In this document: positions 8,747-16,042 of the stretch, piece by piece
Layout of the letters: the number at the start of each line of letters is the position of its first letter
How positions within the stretch are numbered: position 1 is the first letter of the stretch
Assembly (NCBI GenBank): GCA_945883625.1
Contig: CAMCXW010000016.1
Coordinates: 1-46,752, forward strand
Reading direction: 5' to 3'
From: Spirosoma fluviale
Lineage (GTDB): Bacteria; Bacteroidota; Bacteroidia; Cytophagales; Spirosomataceae
DNA length: 46,752 bases
Notes under the pieces: generated by a model
The model's input: the letters and a program-made list of their open reading frames with translations, nothing else
Told to the model about the DNA's origin: nothing
The model's database searches: none
Position numbers and translations under genes: made by a program

Positions 8747-8827
8747 TAAGAGGTGAGAGGTAAGAGATAAGAGGTAACATGGGGCACCTCTTATCTCTTA
8801 CCTCTTACCTCTTATCTCTTACTTACC
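8747..8827. repeat. Inverted heptamer array 1 (unit TAAGAGR / TAYCTCT)
   Basis: The left arm 8747-8774 has four 7-bp units (TAAGAGG, TGAGAGG, TAAGAGA, TAAGAGG) plus TAA. After an 8-9 nt loop containing ATGGGG, the right arm 8785-8819 has five complementary units (CACCTCT, TATCTCT, TACCTCT, TACCTCT, TATCTCT), then TACTTACC. The arms can fold into a stem of about 30 bp with few mismatches. Stop codons recur every 7 nt on each inward strand and cover all three frames. It fills the gap between convergent genes and supplies the stop codon (8812-8814) of the minus-strand gene. Confidence 0.92.
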
Positions 8828-9708
8828 TGATAGCTCCCCCAAAACACAAGTCCCATCCCGATACACACGAGGAAAGATGGGAATCCGTGTCCTATAATGA
8901 TTTCAATCAAGATAGAAAATAATACGGCGCTGTTGCCTACGGCACCAGCAATACTTGTCTTTTCATTGAGAAGGGCCTGTGTTGTGAAGTATTGAACGCC
9001 AAGTGCCAATAAGCCCATAATCAACGCCCATGCCCATTCCGCTCCTTGAGGCGTCACCCATTTTCCCGTAAAAAAACTATTGGGATAATCTCCCCACGTA
9101 CCTAAGGCCAATGAGACACTGGATGCAATAAATCCCGCCGCCATAAACGATACCACCACCCAGCGCGAATCATAATATTTTTGAGCTTCTTTAATTGCTA
9201 AATAGCCTAATGCCGTTCCCATAGCATAAATAATCCCAGTAGCATGATGGAGCAGCTGGCCTTGCGCCTCCGGTTGGAAAATTAAAAGAATTCCCAAAAA
9301 GCCAATTATTAAATACAAAACCTGTCTAGTCGTAAGTCGTTCATTGGGGAAAATAAAGAAGCTAAAGATTGCAATGAAAAGAGGGAAGGCTTGGCCATAT
9401 GTATTTGTTAAGGAGAGGTCTAGGTGCTCCAACGTGAAAAATAGGCAATATAGGGTAAAAGCGCCCAATAAACCGCGCATTATGATGAAGTATAATTTCC
9501 CTCCAGTTTGAATGGCTGGGGTACGGTATAAACTAGTTAATAAAAATGGTAGGCCCACAGCGCTGCGAAAAAACACGAGTTCAACAGATCCGAATCGGGT
9601 GGTCATGGATTTGGCGATTGCCGACATCAGCGCAAAACACAAAGAAGAAAGTAGCATATAGCCAATTCCCTTATTTAGAAATAGTAGTTTTTTAAAGTCT
9701 ATTTGCAT
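8812..9708 (-). CDS. DMT-superfamily transporter with EamA domains
   Basis: Inner-membrane protein of 298 residues with about ten hydrophobic segments arranged as two EamA repeats (roughly 12-145 and 158-295). The start GYMLLSSLCFALMSAIAKSM and the FFRSAVGLPFLL segment are typical of drug/metabolite exporters; the substrate cannot be read from sequence. Its last four residues (VSKR) and stop codon are encoded by heptamer array 1, so the C terminus has been set by the repeat. It is divergent from the ridA-gltX unit; a possible -7 element (CAAAGGTA on the plus strand, 9771-9778) lies 62 nt upstream. Confidence 0.85.
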   Translation of the reverse strand: MQIDFKKLLFLNKGIGYMLLSSLCFALMSAIAKSMTTRFGSVELVFFRSAVGLPFLLTSLYRTPAIQTGGKLYFIIMRGLLGAFTLYCLFFTLEHLDLSLTNTYGQAFPLFIAIFSFFIFPNERLTTRQVLYLIIGFLGILLIFQPEAQGQLLHHATGIIYAMGTALGYLAIKEAQKYYDSRWVVVSFMAAGFIASSVSLALGTWGDYPNSFFTGKWVTPQGAEWAWALIMGLLALGVQYFTTQALLNEKTSIAGAVGNSAVLFSILIEIIIGHGFPSFLVCIGMGLVFWGSYQVSKR

Positions 9709-9777
9709 GAAAAATCAGTCACAGGCCCCACGGGGATTCGAGCAAATTTTGGTAACTTGCATCTCAATTTCAAAGGT

Positions 9778-10152
9778 ATGACAAAAAAGATTATTTTTTC
9801 TCCTGATGCTCCAGCGGCCATAGGTCCTTACTCGCAAGCCGTGGAAATAAATGGCGTGTTGTATGTATCTGGTCAAATCGCATTAGCTGCGTTTGAAGCA
9901 GGTGTTTCTATTGAGGATGAAACGGAGCAAGTGATGAAAAATTTGGGTCATATCTTAGCCTCTGCAGGTTATACGTATCAAGAAGTCGTAAAATGTACCA
10001 TTTTCGTGAAAGACATGGGGCACTTTGCTCAAATCAATGCCGTTTATGGCTCGTTTTTTAGTGAAAATTTTCCTGCACGTGAAACTGTTGAGGTAGCTCG
10101 TTTACCCAAAGATGTTCGTGTAGAAATTTCTTGTATTGCCCATAAATCATAA
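9778..10152 (+). CDS. ridA: RidA family enamine/imine deaminase
   Basis: Hydrolyses reactive 2-aminoacrylate and related enamines released by PLP enzymes. The 124-residue protein has the family N terminus IIFSPDAPAAIGPYSQAV, the central VLYVSGQI strand, and the C-terminal signature RETVEVARLPKDVRVEISCI with catalytic Arg101. The start chosen is ATG at 9778. An in-frame ATG at 9703 would add 25 unconserved residues and overlap the start of the divergent transporter gene, so it was not used. gltX follows after 3 nt. Confidence 0.93.
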   Translation: MTKKIIFSPDAPAAIGPYSQAVEINGVLYVSGQIALAAFEAGVSIEDETEQVMKNLGHILASAGYTYQEVVKCTIFVKDMGHFAQINAVYGSFFSENFPARETVEVARLPKDVRVEISCIAHKS

Positions 10153-10155
10153 ATC

Positions 10156-11664
10156 ATGTCTCAAAAAGTTCGCGTTCGCTTTGCTCCAAGTCCTACAGGA
10201 CCCTTGCACATTGGAGGTGTTCGAACAGCTTTATATAATTATTTATTCGCTCGCAAAACAGGTGGTACGTTTATTTTACGTATTGAGGATACAGATCAAG
10301 CACGTTTTGTGCCTGGTGCCGAACAATATATACTAGATAGTTTAGCTTGGCTTGGAATTAGCCCTGACGAGGGCGTAGGAGCCGATGGGCCACATTCGCC
10401 TTATCGTCAAAGTGAGCGCAAAGCGCTTTATAAGCAATATGCTGATCAATTATTAAGGGAGGGGAAAGCATACATTGCTTTTGATTCATTCGAGGAGCTT
10501 GAAGCCATGCGTACACTTTACGAAAGTAAAGGCTCTGCATTTCAGTACAATGCCCTAACACGGGTAAAACTGCGTAATTCGTTGGCTCTTTCAAAGGCCG
10601 AAGTTGACGCATTACTGGCCTCGGAGACTCCCTATGTAATCCGGCTAAAAGTTCCAGCGAAAGGCGAAATTCGATTTCAGGATAGCGTTCGGGATTGGGT
10701 GCATGTACACACCTCGAGCATGGATGATAAGGTTTTAATGAAATCAGATGGAATGCCTACCTATCATTTAGCCAATGTCGTGGATGATCACATCATGGAA
10801 ATAACCCATGTTATTCGAGGTGAAGAATGGTTACCATCCGCTCCATTACATATTTTATTATACCAATCTTTTGGTTGGCAAGCACCTCAATTCGCCCATT
10901 TGCCTTTATTATTAAAGCCTGAAGGGAATGGAAAATTATCAAAGCGCGATGCAGATTTAGGTGGATTTCCTGTTTTCCCAATGGAGTGGACCGACCCACA
11001 ATCAAGTGTTATTTCAAAAGGGTTTAAGCAAGAAGGCTATTTGCCAGCGGCAACACTTAATTTTTTAGCTTTTTTGGGATGGAATCCGGGTACAGAACAA
11101 GAATTGTTTAGTTTAGATGAGTTGGTTGATGCTTTTTCATTGGAGCGCATCAATAAAGCAGGTGCTAAATTTGATGTTAACAAGGCGAAATGGTTTAACC
11201 AGCAATATTTAAAGCAATCGGATAGTAAGGAATTAGCGCAAGTCTATTTACCTAATTTGCCAGCGAAAGATGCAGATGCCTTTGTTCAATTGTTTTTGGA
11301 TCGTGTTACTTTTCCGCAGGAATTAGGCCAATTGGTGCATGAGTTTTCTCAAAAACCTCATGCGTATGATGAGGTTGTTTTAGCTACTAAGTGGAATTTA
11401 GAAGCGCAAAAAGGGCTGCAGGTGCTCGCTGCTTCATTACCTACCTGTTCCACTTGGGATGCCGATGGGATCAAACATACGATTCATGTCGCCTTGGAGG
11501 AAGCTGGAATTAAAATGGGTAAAGTGATGCAAATGTTACGAGTTGCTTTGAGTGGGAATGGCGCAGGTCCAGACTTGATGATTTCCATGCAATTATGGGG
11601 AAAGGACGAAGTAAATGAACGAATAAATGCGGCTTTGTCCGTTTTTCCTAAACTTGTGTCATGA
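10156..11664 (+). CDS. gltX: Glutamyl-tRNA synthetase
   Basis: Class I aminoacyl-tRNA synthetase charging tRNA-Glu. The HIGH-type motif is in PTGPLHIGGVRTALYNYLFA near the N terminus and the KMSKS-type motif is GKLSKRDAD around residue 260. RGEEWLPSAPLHILLY is a conserved catalytic-domain stretch, and the C-terminal third is helical anticodon-binding domain. Length 502 is normal. The tandem gatC gene suggests joint supply for the indirect Gln-tRNA or Asn-tRNA route, in which glutamyl- or aspartyl-tRNA is amidated by GatCAB. It lies 3 nt after ridA and overlaps the next small gene by ATGA. Confidence 0.96.
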   Translation: MSQKVRVRFAPSPTGPLHIGGVRTALYNYLFARKTGGTFILRIEDTDQARFVPGAEQYILDSLAWLGISPDEGVGADGPHSPYRQSERKALYKQYADQLLREGKAYIAFDSFEELEAMRTLYESKGSAFQYNALTRVKLRNSLALSKAEVDALLASETPYVIRLKVPAKGEIRFQDSVRDWVHVHTSSMDDKVLMKSDGMPTYHLANVVDDHIMEITHVIRGEEWLPSAPLHILLYQSFGWQAPQFAHLPLLLKPEGNGKLSKRDADLGGFPVFPMEWTDPQSSVISKGFKQEGYLPAATLNFLAFLGWNPGTEQELFSLDELVDAFSLERINKAGAKFDVNKAKWFNQQYLKQSDSKELAQVYLPNLPAKDADAFVQLFLDRVTFPQELGQLVHEFSQKPHAYDEVVLATKWNLEAQKGLQVLAASLPTCSTWDADGIKHTIHVALEEAGIKMGKVMQMLRVALSGNGAGPDLMISMQLWGKDEVNERINAALSVFPKLVS

Positions 11665-11855
11665 AAGGTAAATCGCAATCCATTCCGAAAGTACCTAAAG
11701 TTCATCCCGATTTGGCTGGCTTTGAAATGAATATAGATTCATTTGGTCAGATAACGACGACGTTAAATCGAGATAAGTTGAATACCTTTTTAGATAAAGA
11801 AATGCCTGAGGATAAAAAAAGAAAGTCGAAAAAAGATGAAAGTAACGAAGGATGA
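11661..11855 (+). CDS. Small charged protein of unknown function (64 aa)
   Basis: Not recognised as a named family. The 64 residues start KGKSQSIPKVPKVHPDLAGF, have a short middle part (IDSFGQITTTLNRDKLNTFLD) and end in a Lys/Glu/Asp-rich tail. There is no signal peptide or membrane segment. Its ATG overlaps the gltX stop as ATGA and its 3' end overlaps the gatC start by 20 nt. That double overlap, in a frame different from both neighbours, argues for a real translated gene whose translation is coupled. The role is unknown; the position suggests some link to aminoacyl-tRNA supply, but that is only inference. Confidence 0.7.
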   Translation: MKGKSQSIPKVPKVHPDLAGFEMNIDSFGQITTTLNRDKLNTFLDKEMPEDKKRKSKKDESNEG

Positions 11856-12123
11856 TGTAGTTAAGATTGCGCATCTAGCCCGTTTAGAGTTGAAAGATTC
11901 GCACGTGGGTGATATGCAGGATTCCATCAATAAAGTTTTGGACTGGATGGAAGCGTTAAATGCCGTAGATACTACGGGTGTGGCTCCTTTGGTGCACATG
12001 ACATCTTCATTAAATCACTTTCGGGAGGATGTGGCTAAGGAAGGTTTGGATCGGAAGATGGCATTGGCATTGGGTCCCGATACAAATGAGAAATATTTTA
12101 AAGTTCCACAGGTAATTGAATAA
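11836..12123 (+). CDS. gatC: Asp-tRNA(Asn)/Glu-tRNA(Gln) amidotransferase subunit C
   Basis: Small subunit of the GatCAB amidotransferase, which stabilises GatA and wraps around the GatA-GatB interface. The 95 residues show the family pattern: KVTKDDVVKIAHLARLEL at the N terminus, DSINKVLDWMEALNAVDTTGV in the middle (the VDTxGVxPLVHM motif follows), and a C-terminal ALALGPDTNEKYFKVPQVIE with the conserved FKVPxVIE end. gatA and gatB are not in the window. Its stop codon TAA directly abuts the aroB stop on the other strand, with no base between. Confidence 0.95.
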   Translation: MKVTKDDVVKIAHLARLELKDSHVGDMQDSINKVLDWMEALNAVDTTGVAPLVHMTSSLNHFREDVAKEGLDRKMALALGPDTNEKYFKVPQVIE

Positions 12124-13152
12124 TTAGCCGATGTAATAGGCAATTGCCTTTTTCATTTCGGATGTTGAAACCGGTATGTCATATCCGCAATCTCCGATAC
12201 CTGTAAGTAATGAAAAACGAATTTCCCCTCCTCTGTTTTTTTTGTCTTGAGCCGTTAATTTGATGATGGCAGGAATTTCGTCTACAGTTAATTTCACTCG
12301 ACCGTAGGTTTCAAAAAGATAAATCTCAATCGACTCAAGTTCCTCTTGACGAATTAAGCTACGATGATAGGCAATAAATGCCTCCATGATCATGCCTACA
12401 GCAATCGCTTCTCCGTGTAAAATTCGTCGTTTACCTAAATTTAGTAAATACGTTTCCACAGCGTGGCCGAGGGTATGGCCAAAATTTAATATTTTGCGCA
12501 ATCCTGCCTCTTTGGGATCTTCAGCAACGACCGCTTTCTTTATTTCTACTGAATGGCTAATAAGGTCAGCAAAGTTGATGTCTTCAAAACCTTTGTGGCT
12601 AATTTCTTCCCATTTTTCTTCATCACGGATCAAACAATGTTTGATGATTTCGGCATAACCAGAGAGTTTTTGACGTTCAGGTAACGTTTGAATGAAATCA
12701 GGGTCTATGAGCACCGATTTAGGTAATTGGAATACACCTAGATGGTTTTTGAAACTTTGGAAGTCGATTCCTAATTTTCCGCCAACACTTGCATCTACTT
12801 GGGCTAAAAGTGTAGTTGGGATTTGAATAAAATCGATACCTCTTTTATATGTTGCAGCGCAAAATCCTCCCATGTCTCCAATGACTCCACCGCCTAGATT
12901 TATGACTAAGCTGTGTCGGTCCATATTTGACTTGGTCATGATATCCCAAATACGTTCACACGTATGTAAGGTTTTATTCTCCTCACCAGATTTTATGATG
13001 ATTTTTGTGAATTTACTTGGCAGTAGTGATTTGATTTTGGGTAAGCAATATTTGTTTGTATGTTCGTCGGCAATCACCGCGATATGCGAATACGAGTTCT
13101 CGGCTAAATAGCGGTAGAGCGATGTGGAAATTGGGCCGATTTGAACAGACAT
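12124..13152 (-). CDS. aroB: 3-dehydroquinate synthase
   Basis: NAD- and metal-dependent enzyme that cyclises DAHP to 3-dehydroquinate, the second shikimate step; it thus uses the product of the DAHP synthase at 7640. Motifs seen are SGEENKTL, the NAD-binding GGGVIGDMGGFCAATYKRGI, the PTTLLAQVDASVGGKLGID stretch, and metal ligands in EIIKH, NFGHTLGHAVE and LHGEAIAVGM. The start was set at 13152 (SVQIGPISTSLY, 342 residues, family-normal). The frame is open to an ATG at 13263, but that would add 37 Lys/Phe-rich residues, and a -7 element at 13177-13184 lies inside that extension. Confidence 0.94.
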   Translation of the reverse strand: MSVQIGPISTSLYRYLAENSYSHIAVIADEHTNKYCLPKIKSLLPSKFTKIIIKSGEENKTLHTCERIWDIMTKSNMDRHSLVINLGGGVIGDMGGFCAATYKRGIDFIQIPTTLLAQVDASVGGKLGIDFQSFKNHLGVFQLPKSVLIDPDFIQTLPERQKLSGYAEIIKHCLIRDEEKWEEISHKGFEDINFADLISHSVEIKKAVVAEDPKEAGLRKILNFGHTLGHAVETYLLNLGKRRILHGEAIAVGMIMEAFIAYHRSLIRQEELESIEIYLFETYGRVKLTVDEIPAIIKLTAQDKKNRGGEIRFSLLTGIGDCGYDIPVSTSEMKKAIAYYIG

Positions 13153-13176
13153 GTATGAAAAATTTCGAATTAAATT

Positions 13177-13184
13177 CAAAAATA
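13177..13184 (-). promoter_or_regulatory. -7 promoter element (TATTTTTG) for aroB
   Basis: Minus-strand TATTTTTG matches TAnnTTTG, 24 nt upstream of the chosen aroB start at 13152. It supports that start over the longer one at 13263. Confidence 0.45.
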
Positions 13185-13227
13185 CAAGGAATTTAGCAAA
13201 ATGGGTGATTTGTAACCTGAATTTTGG

Positions 13228-13259
13228 TTTTGTGGAATGCTTTTTCTTGCCTAATTTTG
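13228..13259 (+). promoter_or_regulatory. Bacteroidota-type promoter for pdhB
   Basis: TTG at 13230-13232 and TAATTTTG at 13252-13259 with a 19-nt spacer match the -33/-7 consensus. The ATG is 36 nt downstream. Confidence 0.6.
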
Positions 13260-13295
13260 TCACCGCTTGAGTAAGTCCACAACTTAGAACATATT

Positions 13296-14279
13296 ATGAG
13301 AGAAATTCAATTTAGAGAAGCCTTGCGTGAGGCGATGCAAGAGGAAATGAGACGTGATGATACGGTCTTTTTGATGGGTGAGGAAGTTGCTGAATACAAT
13401 GGTGCTTATAAAGTTTCTCAAGGCATGCTGGATGAATTTGGTCCTGATCGCGTGATTGATACGCCGATTGCTGAATTAGGTTTCGGTGGAATTGCGGTAG
13501 GAGCATCTGCGAATGGACTTCGCCCGATTGTTGAATTCATGACCTTCAATTTTTCGTTAGTAGCGATTGATCAGGTGATTAATTCAGCAGCAAAATTGAT
13601 GTCTATGTCCGGAGGCCAATATTCTTGCCCAATTGTTTTTCGTGGTCCTACGGGAAATGCTGGTCAATTATCTTCACAGCATTCGTCTAATTTTGAAAAT
13701 TGGTTTGCCAATACACCTGGTTTAAAAGTAGTTGTTCCTTCAAATCCTGCGGATGCAAAAGGTTTGATGAAATCAGCTATTCGTGACAATGATCCTGTTA
13801 TTTTTATGGAGTCGGAAGTAATGTATGGTGACAAGGGTTTTGTTCCAGATGGTGAATATTTAATCCCAATAGGTAAAGCTTCTATTGTGAAGGAAGGAAA
13901 AGACGTTACGATCGTAACATTTGGAAAAATGCTTTCACGCGTGGTTATGCCTGCGGTAGAAGAATTGGAAAAACAAGGATTTAGTGTTGAAGTGATTGAT
14001 TTACGAACTGTTCGTCCTATTGACTATGCAACTGTTGTTGAATCTGTCAAGAAAACGAATCGCTGTGTGGTAGTTGAAGAAGCAAATCCATTGGCAGCAA
14101 TTTCTTCTGAAATCACCTACCATTTGCAACGCTGGGCCTTCGATTATTTAGATGCTCCAGTTGTGCGTGTTAACTCACGAGATTTGCCTTTACCTTATGC
14201 ACCTACGTTGATCGATGAGATTTTACCAAGTGTTGAGCGTACGATTGCAGCCGTAAAAACGGTAACATATCGGAAGTAG
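13296..14279 (+). CDS. pdhB: Pyruvate dehydrogenase E1 component, beta subunit
   Basis: Beta half of the heterotetrameric thiamine-diphosphate E1 that decarboxylates pyruvate to feed acetyl-CoA synthesis. The 327 residues begin MREIQFREALREAMQEEM and carry the ThDP-site stretch FLMGEEVAEYNGAYKVSQG (Glu29 of this type activates ThDP), then DTPIAELGFGGIAVGA and the HSSNFENWFANTPGLKVVVPS region typical of E1 beta, and the transketolase C-terminal domain from about residue 200 (FGKMLSRVV...EVIDLRTVRPID). E1 alpha and E2 are elsewhere. A related branched-chain E1 beta is possible but the closest pattern is PDH. The stop codon TAG is the first unit of heptamer array 2. Confidence 0.92.
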   Translation: MREIQFREALREAMQEEMRRDDTVFLMGEEVAEYNGAYKVSQGMLDEFGPDRVIDTPIAELGFGGIAVGASANGLRPIVEFMTFNFSLVAIDQVINSAAKLMSMSGGQYSCPIVFRGPTGNAGQLSSQHSSNFENWFANTPGLKVVVPSNPADAKGLMKSAIRDNDPVIFMESEVMYGDKGFVPDGEYLIPIGKASIVKEGKDVTIVTFGKMLSRVVMPAVEELEKQGFSVEVIDLRTVRPIDYATVVESVKKTNRCVVVEEANPLAAISSEITYHLQRWAFDYLDAPVVRVNSRDLPLPYAPTLIDEILPSVERTIAAVKTVTYRK

Positions 14280-14421
14280 TCAACAGTAGTCAGTCGCTAG
14301 TCGTCAGTCATTTAGTTAAATTAAAAGCCCTACTTGGAAATCCAGGTAGGGCTTTAGATTTTTAAATAAACATCAGTGACTAGCAATTGTTGACTAGTGA
14401 CTGACGACTAGCGACTATAGT
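14277..14421. repeat. Inverted heptamer array 2 (unit YAGTCRY) enclosing a terminator
   Basis: The left arm 14277-14311 divides into five 7-bp units: TAGTCAA, CAGTAGT, CAGTCGC, TAGTCGT, CAGTCAT. The right arm 14373-14421 divides into seven: TCAGTGA, CTAGCAA, TTGTTGA, CTAGTGA, CTGACGA, CTAGCGA, CTATAGT. A perfect 19-bp inverted repeat joins 14292-14310 with 14398-14416. A conventional terminator hairpin sits in the middle. The stop codon of pdhB (14277-14279) and that of the HtrA gene (14415-14417) are both inside the array. Confidence 0.9.
14324..14355. terminator. Intrinsic terminator between pdhB and the HtrA gene
   Basis: AAAGCCCTACTTGGA and TCCAGGTAGGGCTTT pair over 15 bp with one wobble around an AA loop. 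T-rich sequence follows on the plus strand (14358-14363) and A-rich sequence precedes it, so it could act in both directions. It is nested inside heptamer array 2. Confidence 0.85.
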
Positions 14422-15896
14422 ACATAGATAAACCGGGATCCATCGACATCCACACCTTCAAGTTTTGTTCTCCCCTTGCGTGCCTCTAGTAATTCAGCGG
14501 CTTCCTTTGGATTAGTTACAACCTTATCGTTTATTTTGGTGATAATTGAACCTTTTGACAGGCCATACATTTCGAGGCGGCCATCTGGTAAAACATCAAC
14601 AACCTTTACGCCTGAACTGACATTAAATTTCTCTTTATCGGCATTGGTAATCGGGCCAAATTTAGCTCCTAAGAATTCTGATTTATAGGATTCACTAGAT
14701 TCGCCTTTTAGAATGGACGTATTACCGTCCTTGTTTTTAAGCATTACAGTAAATTCCTTTGTTTGGCCATCACGGTTAACTGTGACACGCACAGCCTCAC
14801 CCGGACGCTTGCTACTTACAATTTCCATTAATTTCGACGTTGTCTTTGTCTCTATTCCTTCCACTTTGGTAATGACATCGTTAATTTTCACACCGGCATC
14901 CTTGGCTGCGGAATTCTCTGAAAAGCCACCTACGTAAATTCCCGTGGATATTTTAAGATCTTTTTCGTCTACTAATTTAGCGTTGACCTCTGAAATACTT
15001 ACGCCAAGGAACCCACGTTGTACGTTGCCATATTTAATAAGATCTCCTGAAACTTTTTTGACAATGCTTACAGGGACAGCAAATGAATAACCGGCAAACT
15101 GGCCTGTTCGGGAATAAATGGCTGTATTTATTCCTATCAATTCCCCTTTCAGATTAACTAAAGCTCCACCGGAATTACCAGGATTTACGGCCGCATCTGT
15201 TTGAATAAAGGATTCTAATGGGTTTGAGGCTCCGTCGCCATCGCGATCGATGATATTTTGACGGCCTTTAGCTGATATAATTCCTGCCGTTACTGTTGAC
15301 TCTAAATTGAATGGATTTCCTACGGCAAGTACCCATTCGCCTACTTTTACATTGTCAGAATCGCCAAAATTCAAAAACGGCAAGCCAGTTGCCTTAATTT
15401 GAATTACTGCCAAATCAGATGATGGATCTGTCGAGATAACCTTAGCTTTAAATTCGCGTTTGTCATTCAACATGACCGTGATTTCAGAAGATTCAGCTAC
15501 TACGTGATTGTTTGTGACAATATATCCATCTGAACTTATGATTACTCCTGAACCCGATGCTTCTTGTGGCTGAGGTGATTGGCGGCGACCACCACCTCCA
15601 AATGGATCTCCATATCCGCCAAATAATTCTTCAAATGGGTTAGATGGCTGGCGTGATCGTTGTTGCATTTTAGTTTTAATGTGCACGACAGCAGGCGTTG
15701 TTTTTTCAGCTGCATAGGTGAACTCTCCAGGGTTTCCTGGTGCATTTATACTTGAAATATTACTTGTAAAGGCTGATGGCGCATTGCTTATAGAAGCTGA
15801 CGAACCTAAATCGAATAATTGATAGGCCCCTAGTGTGGCTCCACTAGATAATAAGGCTATGACTACATAGGATTTTAACTGATTTTTCATTTCCAT
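14415..15896 (-). CDS. Do/HtrA-like periplasmic serine protease with two PDZ domains
   Basis: Envelope quality-control protease and chaperone. A hydrophobic N-terminal segment (about residues 8-28) acts as signal or anchor. The trypsin-like domain carries the full triad: His131 (TNNHVV), Asp161 (SSDLAVIQI) and Ser242 (NPGNSGGALV). A Gly/Arg/Gln-rich loop (about 83-115) precedes it. PDZ1 begins near RGFLGVSISEV (about 295) and a second, more divergent PDZ lies at about 400-490 (GVKVVDVLPDGRLEMYGLSKGS). Length 493 matches DegP-type proteins. A start at Met3 is equally possible. The stop codon lies in array 2. Confidence 0.92.
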   Translation of the reverse strand: MEMKNQLKSYVVIALLSSGATLGAYQLFDLGSSASISNAPSAFTSNISSINAPGNPGEFTYAAEKTTPAVVHIKTKMQQRSRQPSNPFEELFGGYGDPFGGGGRRQSPQPQEASGSGVIISSDGYIVTNNHVVAESSEITVMLNDKREFKAKVISTDPSSDLAVIQIKATGLPFLNFGDSDNVKVGEWVLAVGNPFNLESTVTAGIISAKGRQNIIDRDGDGASNPLESFIQTDAAVNPGNSGGALVNLKGELIGINTAIYSRTGQFAGYSFAVPVSIVKKVSGDLIKYGNVQRGFLGVSISEVNAKLVDEKDLKISTGIYVGGFSENSAAKDAGVKINDVITKVEGIETKTTSKLMEIVSSKRPGEAVRVTVNRDGQTKEFTVMLKNKDGNTSILKGESSESYKSEFLGAKFGPITNADKEKFNVSSGVKVVDVLPDGRLEMYGLSKGSIITKINDKVVTNPKEAAELLEARKGRTKLEGVDVDGSRFIYVL

Positions 15897-16004
15897 TTTT
15901 TGTTTTTTTATTTGTTACGAATTTAACGTAAAAATGAATTGCTTATTGACTTATTAACAAGTTTTAAGAATTTGTAGAAAATTTTATTTGCCAATGGAAA
16001 TGGC

Positions 16005-16012
16005 TATTTTTG
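16005..16012 (+). promoter_or_regulatory. -7 promoter element (TATTTTTG) for lysS
   Basis: TATTTTTG matches TAnnTTTG and lies 30 nt before the lysS ATG. The nearest TTG (15988-15990) gives a 14-nt spacer, shorter than usual, so the -33 match is weak. Confidence 0.4.
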
Positions 16013-16042
16013 TTGCTTTAATTTTACCCAACGAACATTCGA

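Noticed and set aside
9703-9777. Longer start for ridA at 9703
   Set aside because: The extra 25 residues are not like RidA, overlap the start of the divergent EamA gene, and the standard N terminus begins at 9778.
13153-13263. Longer start for aroB at 13263
   Set aside because: It adds 37 unconserved residues and a -7 promoter box lies within them.
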